NCBI RefSeq assembly: GCF_003003285.1
Contig: NZ_PVTP01000003.1
Span: 62,001 to 126,000 of the forward strand
Source of the DNA: Yoonia maritima
GTDB lineage: Bacteria > Pseudomonadota > Alphaproteobacteria > Rhodobacterales > Rhodobacteraceae
Direction of reading: 5' to 3'
DNA: 64,000 nt
In this document: positions 16,707-28,384 of the stretch, in pieces
How positions within the stretch are numbered: position 1 is the stretch's first letter
How the letters are laid out: the number at the start of each line of letters is the position of its first letter
The notes under the pieces: model-generated
Database searches by the model: none
What the model was told of the DNA's origin: nothing
The model's input: only the letters and a program-made list of their open reading frames with translations
Made by a program: the position numbers and the translations under genes

Positions 16707-18992
16707 CTAAGCTGCGTCATTAAGTTGCGCTTGAACTGTTTGCGTTAATGCATTGAGAGAGAACGGCTTTGGCAGAAATACAGAATTGGGGATGCGCGTT
16801 TCGCCGTCCCCAAATGCATCTTCTGCATATCCAGAAACAAAGACAACCTTTGTGTTGGGCCGCTGCTGTAACGCTTGGCGCACCCATGTTGGGCCGTCCA
16901 TTCCCGGCATAATCACATCCGTGACGAACAGATCAACATGAAGCTCTGGATCGGCGAGCAAATCAATCGCGGCTTCAGCACAGTCAGCCTCTAGCACCGT
17001 GTAGCCACGCAAGCGCAATGCGCGTGACGCAAACGCACGCACCGGTGCTTCATCCTCGACCAAGAGCACAACACCATCGACAGGCTGCGCCATCAGCTCG
17101 GCGGTATCAACGACAGATGTCAAAGGCTCTGCCACCGGGATATCATAGCTTGGGAACAGCAAGGAAAACTCAGTCCCGCTGTCAACTTCGCTATCGGCGA
17201 AAATATAGCCGCCGGTTTGCTTGACGATGCCGTAGGCCGTCGACAAGCCAAGCCCCGTCCCCTCGCCAGTACGCTTGGTGGTGTAGAACGGCTCAAATAT
17301 CTTAGGGAGCTTCTCAGGGGCGATCCCATGCCCCTCGTCAATAACTTTGACCGATACATATTCGCCGGGCGGCACCACTGCGCGGTCTTTTATCATCGGT
17401 TCTGTCAGGACAAGATTTTCAGTTTCGACCTGAATTTCACCCGCGCCGTTCATCGCGTCCCGGGCGTTCACCACGAGGTTCATCAACACTTGTTCAAGCT
17501 GGCGCTTATCCGCCTTGATCTGCGCCAATCCCGGATCGTGGTGCAGCGAGAGAGTAACCTTTTCACCGACAAGCCGGTTCAACAAATGGGTCAGGTCCGA
17601 CAGCGTGTCACGCAAATCAATGACCTCTGGTTGCAGGTTTTGTTTTCGTGAAAAGGCAAGTAACTGCCCGACAAGGCTTGCTGCGCGATTAGCATTTTGG
17701 TGAATTTGAATAAGGTCGCCGTAGTTTTGATCGCCTTCATCATGGCGTAACAACAACAGATCGCAATGCCCTGAAATTGCAGTTAATAAATTGTTAAAGT
17801 CATGTGCAACGCCACCAGCCAACTGACCAATTGCCTGCATTTTTTGGCTTTGTACAAACTGGGCTTCTAGCGTTTTTAATTCTGTGACATCGTTCAAGAC
17901 GGCTATCAAATGAGGATCGTTTGCCTTTCCTGCGATATTGAGCGTCACTTGAACAAAAGTACCTTGACGATCTGCGCGTCCTCTTAAGAACTGAGACACA
18001 TGTCCGCCGCGTCCCTCTGCAGCTTCACGCAGCCAATCGTTTATAGGACGCCCTAACCCGTCTAAGATATCAGACATACGCTGCTCTCGCGAAAGCTCCA
18101 TCCCAAGTAGCTGCCGCGCCTCGCGGTTCGACGCAAGGATCGCGCCTTCTGCACCAATTTTCAAAAGCGGGACAGGCAAATCCTCGATTGCATCCCATCC
18201 AGCACCAAGCGTTGGCATCACTTTGGGCAGTTTGTCAGATGGCATAACGATAATATCACGACGCCCAGCCTGACCTTTGGTTTCAGCGATAACAACGGAA
18301 ACACGCCCACTCAGCGTTTTCATTGATACGGTTTGGCCTGACATAAGCGGCAACTCATCGAACACATCACGTAGGTGGTTCACCGACCCGCCATAAAGTT
18401 CGCGGAAGGCTTTGTTTTGATGCGATATCACACCATCAGAGGCTGCCGTAACCAGCGGAAACATCAACCCTTCACCTTGGATCGCGTCAATTCCGCCTAG
18501 CTCATCTAGCCGCCACAAAAACTGTTCTTGGTCCAGTTTAGAAATGCGAAGCCTAAAATGTGCCCGCCGCGTAATGATGTATTCTTTGCACGAATGCTGC
18601 TGCGCTGTTGCGCGCTGCATACGGTCGAGCAGCGAAGCAGGGTCCGCAATCAGATTTTCAAACACATCAGAAAGCTTACGCCCACGACAATCGCCAAAGC
18701 GACCGACTGCAGTATGATTGGTATATCCGACGTTCCCATGCCTATCCGTGATAAATGCATGATCTGGGTCATGCGCAATCAGCCGCGCGGTACGTTGTTC
18801 GATCCCAGACGGACGCCCACCAATATAACCAAGCCCCCCGCCCGCAACGACCAAACCAAGCCGTACAGCCATGTCAGGTACAAAGACTGATGCGACCAAG
18901 CACAATCCGGCACTACCACACCACAAAAGACGTCTCGATATTGGAATGATCGGCGACAATCGCGGAACATCAACCATTTGATTTGTGGACAC
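16707..18992 (-). CDS. cckA: Hybrid histidine kinase/phosphatase CckA
   Basis: A 761-aa sensor kinase that feeds phosphate through ChpT to CtrA, the master regulator of motility, gene-transfer agents and cell cycle in alphaproteobacteria. Order: two membrane segments (about residues 20-60), PAS-like domains (about 75-375), HisKA with His in GQLAGGVAHDFNNLLT (about residue 397), HATPase (NLVVNARDAM, DEGHGIAPE, TGEGTGLGL) and a C-terminal receiver with phospho-acceptor Asp in FVTDVIMPGMDG (about 692) and LPKPF Lys. I prefer GTG 18992 because GAGG lies upstream; GTG 19004 and ATG 18977 are alternatives. A perfect CtrA box lies 46 bases upstream. Confidence 0.95.
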   Translation of the reverse strand: MSTNQMVDVPRLSPIIPISRRLLWCGSAGLCLVASVFVPDMAVRLGLVVAGGGLGYIGGRPSGIEQRTARLIAHDPDHAFITDRHGNVGYTNHTAVGRFGDCRGRKLSDVFENLIADPASLLDRMQRATAQQHSCKEYIITRRAHFRLRISKLDQEQFLWRLDELGGIDAIQGEGLMFPLVTAASDGVISHQNKAFRELYGGSVNHLRDVFDELPLMSGQTVSMKTLSGRVSVVIAETKGQAGRRDIIVMPSDKLPKVMPTLGAGWDAIEDLPVPLLKIGAEGAILASNREARQLLGMELSREQRMSDILDGLGRPINDWLREAAEGRGGHVSQFLRGRADRQGTFVQVTLNIAGKANDPHLIAVLNDVTELKTLEAQFVQSQKMQAIGQLAGGVAHDFNNLLTAISGHCDLLLLRHDEGDQNYGDLIQIHQNANRAASLVGQLLAFSRKQNLQPEVIDLRDTLSDLTHLLNRLVGEKVTLSLHHDPGLAQIKADKRQLEQVLMNLVVNARDAMNGAGEIQVETENLVLTEPMIKDRAVVPPGEYVSVKVIDEGHGIAPEKLPKIFEPFYTTKRTGEGTGLGLSTAYGIVKQTGGYIFADSEVDSGTEFSLLFPSYDIPVAEPLTSVVDTAELMAQPVDGVVLLVEDEAPVRAFASRALRLRGYTVLEADCAEAAIDLLADPELHVDLFVTDVIMPGMDGPTWVRQALQQRPNTKVVFVSGYAEDAFGDGETRIPNSVFLPKPFSLNALTQTVQAQLNDAA

Positions 18993-19037
18993 TGCCAACC
19001 TCACTGCTCGCTCGGGACTGGCTTAGCCTAGAAATGC

Positions 19038-19052
19038 TTAACCAATCCTTAA
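19038..19052. promoter_or_regulatory. CtrA-binding box upstream of cckA
   Basis: TTAA-N7-TTAA exactly (TTAACCAATCCTTAA), the CtrA consensus with the correct 7-base spacer, 46 bases before the chosen cckA start and within the cckA-rsmB gap. It suggests feedback of CtrA on its own kinase gene. Confidence 0.7.
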
Positions 19053-19089
19053 TGCGTACCGTGGCAACGCGCCCGCGAAAAGAGGGTGG

Positions 19090-20250
19090 TTAGAATTTAC
19101 GCAATAAATTCAAATAGAAACCGTCTCCGTCAGGTCCTGGAAACAGCTGATGGCGTTGCACACTATGCCAGTCCGGGTTCGCCGCACAAAACGTATCAAC
19201 AATCGCATCATTCTCGGAAGAAAGAACAGAACAGGTTGCGTATGCTAACACCCCATCATCTGCGACCAGCTGCGTTGCGCCTGCGACGACTTCGGTCTGC
19301 ATCGCGTTCAAAGTATCAAGTCGCTCTTGGGTAAGTCGCCACTTTGCATCAGGCGTTCGCCGCCACGTCCCACTGCCGGAACATGGCGCGTCACAAAACA
19401 CAACGTCGAATGGGCCGTGGCTCAGCAAACTATCAGTCGCCACCTGTGTAATTTCAACCTTGGCCCGCGCAGCACGCGTCGATAAATCCTTCATACGTGC
19501 TGGGGCAATATCATGTGCGAACACAGCAGCGTTATACCTGTCAGCAAAGCCAAGCGCCTTACCTCCGCCGCCTGCACAGTAGTCTAGCACCCGCGCCCCA
19601 TCGGAAACTGTCACTGCATTAATCGCGAATTGCGACGACGCGTCTTGCAATTCGACGATACCGTCGACAAATGCCTCAGCAATTTTGACGCGGCGCGGGT
19701 TATCAGTCACGCGCAAACAACCGTCGATGTCGGGATGAGGCACAACCGATATACCGTCTTTTGACAACATATCCATCGTGTTCTGCACAGTCGCACGGCG
19801 CTGGTTCACCCTCAAAAAGACATCCGCACGGGATTGCTGCGCTAAAGCCGCGATTTCTGAGTGTCGGCCTAGGCTGTCTTTCCAATGCGGCCAGAGCCAG
19901 TCAGGCACATCACATGTCGCAGCTGGCGACAGCGACACAGGTGTCTCTAAGACCGCACGCTCTTCCTCTGTCAGCGGGTCTGGCGCATGCCTTTCGCCCG
20001 AGAATAGCGTATCCATTGATAAGCCATCACGCTTAACAAGCTGCATCATTAGTTCGCGCCCAGTCCCGTCACCCAGTGAACGCCGTGCACGCAGCACATC
20101 AAATACGTGATCGCGGATGGCAGCCCTATCTTTGGATCCGGCAAAACGGCTTCCACGCGCCCAACTTGTCAGCGCCAGCTCTGCCGCTTGGCCTTCGCGT
20201 ATCACATCAAGAATAGTTATTGCGGCAGCGACACGTGCGCCGGGGGTCAT
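19090..20250 (-). CDS. rsmB: RsmB/NOP-family RNA cytosine-5 methyltransferase
   Basis: A 386-aa SAM-dependent rRNA m5C methyltransferase, cytosolic. The N-terminal NusB-like RNA-binding region (about 1-140) is followed by the methyltransferase core: DYCAGGGGKALGFA (SAM motif), DAPCSGSGTWRR (motif IV catalytic Cys) and TCSVLSSEN (motif VI, second Cys). It is shorter than E. coli RsmB (429 aa), as usual in the Rhodobacterales version. It is separated by 97 bases from the cckA start and shares its strand. Confidence 0.92.
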   Translation of the reverse strand: MTPGARVAAAITILDVIREGQAAELALTSWARGSRFAGSKDRAAIRDHVFDVLRARRSLGDGTGRELMMQLVKRDGLSMDTLFSGERHAPDPLTEEERAVLETPVSLSPAATCDVPDWLWPHWKDSLGRHSEIAALAQQSRADVFLRVNQRRATVQNTMDMLSKDGISVVPHPDIDGCLRVTDNPRRVKIAEAFVDGIVELQDASSQFAINAVTVSDGARVLDYCAGGGGKALGFADRYNAAVFAHDIAPARMKDLSTRAARAKVEITQVATDSLLSHGPFDVVFCDAPCSGSGTWRRTPDAKWRLTQERLDTLNAMQTEVVAGATQLVADDGVLAYATCSVLSSENDAIVDTFCAANPDWHSVQRHQLFPGPDGDGFYLNLLRKF

Positions 20251-20461
20251 TGCTTTGACCTATACGAAAGCTGATGCTGGGTAGACATTATCAAAAACCT
20301 TCAAGATCAAGAGCGAGACGGTCGGTATAACCACGGTTTTCCAACTTTCAAAGACACGTCAGAGAAATTTTTGAGCGATACGTAAAATCGCCACGCGAGA
20401 CAAATTCTTGACATGTTTCGACTGAACAATAGCGCCATCAACTATCTAAGAAAGCGTATTC

Positions 20462-21178
20462 GTGCAGCATTTATTACATCTATTTTTCAGACTTCCACCA
20501 CTAGGCTACATCGTATTGGCGGCCTTAGCGATCTATTTCGGAATGAATTCACGCGATGGACAGATTGCCGCTGCAGAAACGCGTGCGGCGGCCCTTGCCG
20601 CGCCTACACCGAAACCAATTGCGCTGGGTGACTTCACTTGGGATGATATCGGGCTCGCAAGCGAGATCAACATCGCAGCGCAGATCAACACCAACTACAA
20701 CTATCGTCTGCACCGAGGAGAGGGCGAGGATAGCAACGCAAGAGCCATGTGGCTGTTGTTCGATCCACAAGCCAACGGATCAGAGCGCGAAGTAAAGGCC
20801 GCAATCGTTATCCCAAACTCAGATGCCGACGAATTTCTTGGCTGGATATTCAAAAACATCCATGATCAAGGAAAACTCGGACCAGTATTTCACTTTAACG
20901 GCGCGTACCAAAGTACGGTTTCCTACGACGATGTCGCACGTGAAGCGATTGAAAAAGAAGGCCTGCGGCGAGCGTCTCGGTTCTTTTACATTGAGCCTTG
21001 GGTCAATGGCCGCGCCGCCGCACTCGCACCGCGCGCGTCACAAGGAATGACCTTTTCGCAAACGCTCAATTGCATCGCGCTGTTCTTAATCGCGCTTGCA
21101 GCGCTAAAATTTGTCCTGCGCCGCAATGCAAATGCCGCGAAACAACGGCAATCATTCCACGATCAGCCTATACGCTGA
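20462..21178 (+). CDS. Hypothetical protein with two membrane segments
   Basis: I do not recognise a family. The 238-aa product has a hydrophobic segment at about residues 13-28, a soluble 170-residue middle region and a second hydrophobic segment at about 200-219, followed by a short basic tail. The middle contains a Tyr/Asn-rich stretch (NTNYNYRLHRGEGED), a possible beta-rich core and KAAIVIPNSDADEFLGWIF. The start is GTG with a weak AAGAAAG upstream. It is isolated: divergent from rsmB and convergent with the MBL-fold gene. The middle domain is probably periplasmic, but topology is uncertain. Codon use resembles its neighbours. Confidence 0.72.
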   Translation: MQHLLHLFFRLPPLGYIVLAALAIYFGMNSRDGQIAAAETRAAALAAPTPKPIALGDFTWDDIGLASEINIAAQINTNYNYRLHRGEGEDSNARAMWLLFDPQANGSEREVKAAIVIPNSDADEFLGWIFKNIHDQGKLGPVFHFNGAYQSTVSYDDVAREAIEKEGLRRASRFFYIEPWVNGRAAALAPRASQGMTFSQTLNCIALFLIALAALKFVLRRNANAAKQRQSFHDQPIR

Positions 21179-21212
21179 CCTTCATATCGGCGGGTGTCTC
21201 GATGCGTCAGCA

Positions 21213-21994
21213 TCAAAGTGACATCCGTACAAATCCCCGTCCCTGACGCACGAGGCGCGCAAATTTTTCAGGGCCAAGCATATGACACCCCGACCACACA
21301 AGTCCGTCATCAACAATTGCGTTCAGCGCAAGATTACAGCTTTGAATCGCTAGGTCCGGGTCCTCATCATAGATTGGACGTGTGGCAGGGTCAGGCAACT
21401 GGAGCGCCTCTGAGTGCACGACGTCCCCAACGAGCGCCAAACCTCCCAAGCGCAGCCCGATATGCCCGGGCGTGTGACCCGGCAACGACCACACAGTTAT
21501 CCCATCCCCCAGATCGTCATCTCCACGCACTGTACGAACAGAGAAAACACGATCCAGCAAACGGCCGGCTACAGCATCCTTCCCATTCCAGTGCAAAGCT
21601 TCTCGGGCGTGCAGCGTGATCTCGGCATTTGGAAAAGTCAGTTCATCACCAGTCAATGCGCCACCGCAGTGATCGCTGTGCAAATGAGTAAAGATAATCC
21701 GCGAAACGTCTTCGGGTAAAATACCAAGCCGAGATAAAAGGAGACGCATCCGCCCGCCCTTTTCACCGAACTCCGCACCGCAACCGGTATCCACCATCGC
21801 GACGCGACCGTCAGAAAACCGCAACACATAGCAGTTAAATACAGTCTGCACGCCGTTTAGACCTGCATCCTTCAAAAGTGCTTCTCGGCGCTGTTCCTCA
21901 ACGCCGGGAAATATTCTAGGCGGAAACTCCAGCCCACCATCGGTCAAGCAGAAAACGTCTACCTCTTCGACCTTATGGTGTGCGATGTGTTCCA

Positions 21995-21995
<1 letters not shown>
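21213..21995 (-). CDS. MBL-fold metallo-hydrolase
   Basis: A 260-aa metallo-beta-lactamase-fold hydrolase, cytosolic, with the zinc motif THLHSDHCGG (about residues 103-112), a conserved VDTGCG strand before it, the third ligand in LPGHTPGHIG and Asp in ALVGDVVHS. This pattern matches the quorum-quenching lactonase/glyoxalase-II-like subgroup, but the substrate is unknown. Its ATG overlaps the guaB stop by one base, so it is translated from the guaB message. Pairing with a purine-synthesis gene gives no obvious functional clue. Confidence 0.92.
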
Positions 21996-24090
<2,095 letters not shown>

Positions 24091-24173
24091 GATTAACGCC
24101 TCCCTTAAGGAAACGATAAACCGCACTTAGATAACAATGCCTTGCGCCAGATCAACAAGTGGCACTTAAGCGC

Positions 24174-24695
24174 TCATTCGGCTCTGGCTGTTTTCGCAAA
24201 CAAGCTGTCCAAAAAATAGGCAGAAAGTTCGACCCGTCCGGAAATGCCTGCTTTGCGATAAATAGACTGGGCTTTGTCGCGAATTTTGGCGAACGATGCT
24301 CTTTGGTCCAAAGCGATCTCCTTTAGCGATGCCCCTTTGAGTAACAGTTCAGCAACATCCATTTCTTCACCCGTCAAGCCCCATGCCCGAAACTCAAGCG
24401 CGATTGCGTCGCTCATTGCTGCAATCTCTTGGGATCGTGCGGCACGCCAGTCGTCGCCCTGCGCATTGTTTCGCATAATGGAATCACGGAATGCCTGCTG
24501 ATCATCGCGCATCTGCGCAACACGCTGCGTCGACCACGCAACAACGACAACCATCAGCACAAGCATCGCAGTTTGCGCGACATCAAGCGCAATATCGACC
24601 ACGTCCCAAGGTGGCGATTCACGTATGATATCCAGCGCGCAAACGACCATGAACGCAAAAGCAGGGAGCGCTACAAATAAGACAGGACGTTTCAT
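24174..24695 (-). CDS. Membrane-anchored LuxR-type HTH protein
   Basis: A 173-aa protein with two N-terminal membrane segments (about residues 4-22 and 36-54), a short charged linker likely to be coiled coil (about 55-95), and a C-terminal LuxR/GerE-like HTH (about 105-168: WGLTGEEMDVAELLLKGASL, then IYRKAGISGRVELSAYFL). Start ATG 24695 is preceded by GAGGTGA at 6 bases; a longer frame upstream lacks such a site. DNA binding from the membrane is implied, as in CadC-like or small membrane-bound LuxR proteins; signal and targets are unknown. Confidence 0.87.
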   Translation of the reverse strand: MKRPVLFVALPAFAFMVVCALDIIRESPPWDVVDIALDVAQTAMLVLMVVVVAWSTQRVAQMRDDQQAFRDSIMRNNAQGDDWRAARSQEIAAMSDAIALEFRAWGLTGEEMDVAELLLKGASLKEIALDQRASFAKIRDKAQSIYRKAGISGRVELSAYFLDSLFAKTARAE

Positions 24696-24881
24696 CAAAA
24701 TCACCTCAGCATTTGCACGGCCACACAGCCATGCCTTCATAACCAATTTCAATCCAGCACATACCCCATTCGGTCACAGAGTGTCACTCAATGCCGCATC
24801 ACATAATCATTATGACGGGTTCTGACCTTACATTTGCCGCGCACCACGCTATCTAGGCACAAACAATCCAAGGCCGCGTTC

Positions 24882-26924
24882 ATGAGCTCTGATCCACTTG
24901 TTATCTTTACGCCCTCAGGAAAGCGCGGGCGCTTTCCGGTTGGCACCCCTGTTTTAACGGCTGCGCGTCAGCTTGGCGTTGACCTTGATAGTGTCTGTGG
25001 CGGGCGCGGCATTTGTTCGAAATGCCAAATTACGCCGTCCTATGGTGAGTTTTCCAAACACGGCGTGACCGTTGCGCCCGACGCTTTATCAGAATGGAAC
25101 AGCGTCGAAGAGCGCTATGACACTATTCGGGGGCTAAAGAAGGGTCGCCGCCTTGGCTGCCAGGCAACGGTGCAAAGCGATATCGTGATCGACGTTCCTG
25201 CCGAAAGCCAAGTACACAAGCAAGTCGTGCGCAAACGTGCCGAGGCGCGTGATATCGTCATGAACCCATCGACGCGGCTGTATTATGTTGAAGTCGCCGA
25301 ACCCGACATGCACGATCCGTCAGGCGATCTTGAACGCCTTGTTGATGCACTACGCCGCGAATGGGAACTACCCCAGCTTGAGGCGGATTTGGGCGTTCTC
25401 AGGACTCTCCAACCCGCGTTAAGAAAAGGTGAATGGAAAGTCACCGTCGCTGTGCATCTTGGGGATGACAGCTATAGCCCACGTATTATCAACATCTGGC
25501 CCGGCTATTACGAAGGCGCGATTTACGGACTTGCGATTGATCTGGGTTCAACGACCATTGCCGGCCATTTGTGCGATCTGCGCACCGGAGAAGTCGTCGC
25601 ATCATCTGGTATCATGAACCCGCAAATCCGCTTTGGCGAAGATCTGATGAGCCGGGTTAGCTATGGCATGATGAACCCAACGGGTTCTGACGAAATGACT
25701 GCGGCCGTTCGTGAAGGGATGAACACGTTATTTGTCCAAATTGCGCAAGAAGCTGACATTGATCGAACGCTGATCGTTGATGCGGTGTTCGTTTGTAACC
25801 CCGTCATGCATCACCTGTTTCTCGGAATCGATGCCTATGAACTTGGCCAAGCGCCCTTTGCGCTCGCGACGTCTGACAGCCTATCACTTCGCGCCGTCGA
25901 CCTTGACCTAAAACTGCATCCTGCAGCACGCGTTTACATTCTTCCTTGCATTGCCGGACACGTTGGCGCGGATGCTGCAGCCGTGGCATTATCAGAGGCA
26001 CCGGGCAAATCCGAGGACCTCATGCTCGTGGTGGATGTCGGCACCAACGCCGAAATTTTACTGGGCAACCGCCAAAAGGTGCTGGCGTGTTCATCGCCAA
26101 CAGGTCCTGCATTCGAAGGTGCGCAAATCAGTTCTGGTCAGCGCGCAGCACCCGGCGCAATCGAACACGTCGAAATCGATCCAATTACCAAACTGCCACG
26201 TTTCAAAGTCATCGGTTCTGATCTTTGGTCTGACGAAGCAGGCTTTGACGCGGCTATCGCACAGACAGGAATTACCGGCATCTGCGGCTCTGGGATTATC
26301 GAAGTCGTCGCCGAAATGCGCATGGCTGGCATCGTCGATGCGCCCGGCTTAATCGGATCTGCCGAACAAACCGGATCGCCAAATTGCTTTGCCGATGGGC
26401 GGACAAATTCCTATTTGCTGTTTGACGGCACTGAAAACGACGGCCCTAAAATCACCGTGACCAACAACGATGTGCGACAAATCCAAATGGCGAAGGCAGC
26501 ACTGTATTCAGGTGCACGACTGCTAATGGATAAATTCGGCGTCGATCACGTCGATCGGGTTATCCTTGCCGGTGCTTTCGGCGCACATATCAGCCCAAAA
26601 CACGCGATGGTTCTTGGGATGATCCCTGATGTGCCCTTAGATAAGGTCACCAGCGCTGGCAACGCGGCAGGCACAGGCGCAAGAATCGCATTACTGAACA
26701 CCGATGCACGTCGCGAAATCGAAGAAACAGTCCGACAAATCCATAAAATCGAAACAGCGATTGAACCGTGCTTCCAAGAGCATTTCGTAAACGCGTCAGC
26801 CATGCCAAACGCCGTTGACCCATTCGAAATATTGCGATCAATCGCGCCCCTGCCCGATGTCAAATTTAACGAAGGTAGCGGACAAACCAGACGCCGACGT
26901 AAACGCCCCACCAGCACGAGCTAA
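24882..26924 (+). CDS. RamA-like corrinoid reactivation protein (2Fe-2S + ASKHA, DUF4445)
   Basis: A 680-aa ATP-dependent reductive activator that returns oxidised cob(II)alamin of a corrinoid protein to cob(I)alamin. An N-terminal plant-type [2Fe-2S] domain has Cys39-x5-Cys45-x2-Cys48 and Cys93; a linker domain follows, then the ASKHA ATPase region with GLAIDLGSTTIAGHL (about residue 215), LVVDVGTNAEILLG and the C-terminal VILAGAFGAHISPKHAM. I start at ATG 24882 (MSSDPLVIFTPSGKRG); an upstream frame to 24834 is not conserved-looking. It most likely partners the methyl-THF:corrinoid methyltransferase at 5283 in the split methionine-synthase or methylamine system. Confidence 0.93.
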   Translation: MSSDPLVIFTPSGKRGRFPVGTPVLTAARQLGVDLDSVCGGRGICSKCQITPSYGEFSKHGVTVAPDALSEWNSVEERYDTIRGLKKGRRLGCQATVQSDIVIDVPAESQVHKQVVRKRAEARDIVMNPSTRLYYVEVAEPDMHDPSGDLERLVDALRREWELPQLEADLGVLRTLQPALRKGEWKVTVAVHLGDDSYSPRIINIWPGYYEGAIYGLAIDLGSTTIAGHLCDLRTGEVVASSGIMNPQIRFGEDLMSRVSYGMMNPTGSDEMTAAVREGMNTLFVQIAQEADIDRTLIVDAVFVCNPVMHHLFLGIDAYELGQAPFALATSDSLSLRAVDLDLKLHPAARVYILPCIAGHVGADAAAVALSEAPGKSEDLMLVVDVGTNAEILLGNRQKVLACSSPTGPAFEGAQISSGQRAAPGAIEHVEIDPITKLPRFKVIGSDLWSDEAGFDAAIAQTGITGICGSGIIEVVAEMRMAGIVDAPGLIGSAEQTGSPNCFADGRTNSYLLFDGTENDGPKITVTNNDVRQIQMAKAALYSGARLLMDKFGVDHVDRVILAGAFGAHISPKHAMVLGMIPDVPLDKVTSAGNAAGTGARIALLNTDARREIEETVRQIHKIETAIEPCFQEHFVNASAMPNAVDPFEILRSIAPLPDVKFNEGSGQTRRRRKRPTSTS

Positions 26925-27034
26925 AACAACGTTTCTCAGTCCGATAACACCATTTTTTGTTTTTTGAACCAAAGCTATGGACGCGGTTACGCCACGTCGA
27001 TAACTTCGGGCCAACAAAGCAGAAGGTATTTATT

Positions 27035-28324
27035 TTGAGCGCTCAACTTCAATCGATTAGCACCCTCCTTAACGCCGCAAAAGATTCGGTCAAAGCCGAC
27101 CTAACGGTGAAACTTTGGGACGGGTCCACGATAGATTACAACCGTACCGATGCACCAAATATCGAAGTGGTCATCAATTCTGCGGATACAATCCGCCAAA
27201 TGTTACTCAAGCCAAATATCGCAACGCTATTCGGGCTATACGGAAGCGGTGACATCAGCATTACCGACGCGTCCCCGCTGCAACTGCTTAAGGCGACTGA
27301 CCACGTCAGCATCCTCAAGTTTTTCAAGTCTTACTCTAAGGCAAAATTGGCCAAGGCATTGGCACCATTTGTGTTCAAAGAACGCGCAAAGTTTTCGCCA
27401 CGGGCATTTTTGGACCGTTTCCAAAAAGGCAAACGTGACGACAAGGCGATGATCGCATTTCACTACGATGTCTCTAACGATTTCTACAAACTCTTCCTTG
27501 ATAGCGGCATGGTCTATAGCTGCGCATACTTTAAGGATTGGGACAACGATATTGACCAAGCGCAGATCGACAAGCTCGACCATATTTGCCGCAAGCTTCG
27601 GCTAAAACCAGGCGAGCAGATGCTTGATGTAGGTTGCGGCTGGGGCAGTCTTGCTTGCCATGCTGCAGAATTTTACGGTGTGACCGTCAAGGGCGTAACC
27701 CTGTCTGAAACGCAGTTCGCGTTGGTCAATGAACGGATCAAACAACGTGGCCTAGAAGACAAAGTTACCGTCGAACTCACCGACTTCCGCGATCTTAAAG
27801 AGCGCAACCACTTTGATAAAATCTCGATGATCGAGATGTTTGAACATATTGGCGCTGACAACTACGACAGCTACTACAAGAACATCCACCGTATGCTAAA
27901 ACCTGGCGGATTGTGCTTACACCAAGCATCTACACGTCGGGTAACGCCCAACTTGGCCGACTTTGATCACCCGACAGGCTATCAAAAAACGATCACCAAA
28001 TATATTTTCCCGGGCGGTGAATTGGACCATATTGGTCGCACGATCACAGACTTCGAACGCCATGGATTTGAAGTACACGACACTGAATCGCTCCGCGAGC
28101 ACTTCCGCCTTACCCTCGAACTTTGGCACGATAAATTATGGGAAAACCGCGTCGAAGCCGAAGAACTGGTGGGTGACGAACTCGTTCGTCTCTGGTTGGC
28201 TTACTTTGCGCTGTTTGAGGTTGGTTTCCAACGTAACGTGGTCAACCTCTACCAAACACTGTCGTCGAAACGACGTATCGGTGTAACAGGTCCACCCGCC
28301 ACTCGCGAGGATATTTACGCGTAA
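27035..28324 (+). CDS. cfa: Cyclopropane-fatty-acyl-phospholipid synthase family protein
   Basis: A 429-aa SAM-dependent enzyme methylenating unsaturated phospholipid acyl chains at the membrane face. SAM motif LDVGCGWGSLACHAA, then GVTLSETQFALV, bicarbonate/active-site region IEMFEHIGADNYDSYY and the YIFPGGELDHIG block are all typical of CFAS, as is FHYDVSNDFYKLFLDSGMVYSC. Start chosen as TTG 27035, 8 bases after AGAAGG; the open frame to 26957 has no support. It stands alone, followed by the tRNA-Gly promoter. Members of this group may also make other modified fatty acids, so the exact product is not certain. Confidence 0.92.
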   Translation: MSAQLQSISTLLNAAKDSVKADLTVKLWDGSTIDYNRTDAPNIEVVINSADTIRQMLLKPNIATLFGLYGSGDISITDASPLQLLKATDHVSILKFFKSYSKAKLAKALAPFVFKERAKFSPRAFLDRFQKGKRDDKAMIAFHYDVSNDFYKLFLDSGMVYSCAYFKDWDNDIDQAQIDKLDHICRKLRLKPGEQMLDVGCGWGSLACHAAEFYGVTVKGVTLSETQFALVNERIKQRGLEDKVTVELTDFRDLKERNHFDKISMIEMFEHIGADNYDSYYKNIHRMLKPGGLCLHQASTRRVTPNLADFDHPTGYQKTITKYIFPGGELDHIGRTITDFERHGFEVHDTESLREHFRLTLELWHDKLWENRVEAEELVGDELVRLWLAYFALFEVGFQRNVVNLYQTLSSKRRIGVTGPPATREDIYA

Positions 28325-28344
28325 ACGCAACCACGTAATAGACG

Positions 28345-28373
28345 TTGACGAAGGCCGCACCGCGGCTTAGACG
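28345..28373 (+). promoter_or_regulatory. Sigma-70 promoter for tRNA-Gly (and perhaps ridA)
   Basis: -35 TTGACG (28345-28350), 17-base spacer, -10 TAGACG (28368-28373). Predicted transcription start is about 28380, five bases before the mature tRNA 5' end. Confidence 0.7.
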
Positions 28374-28384
28374 ATGGCGCACGA

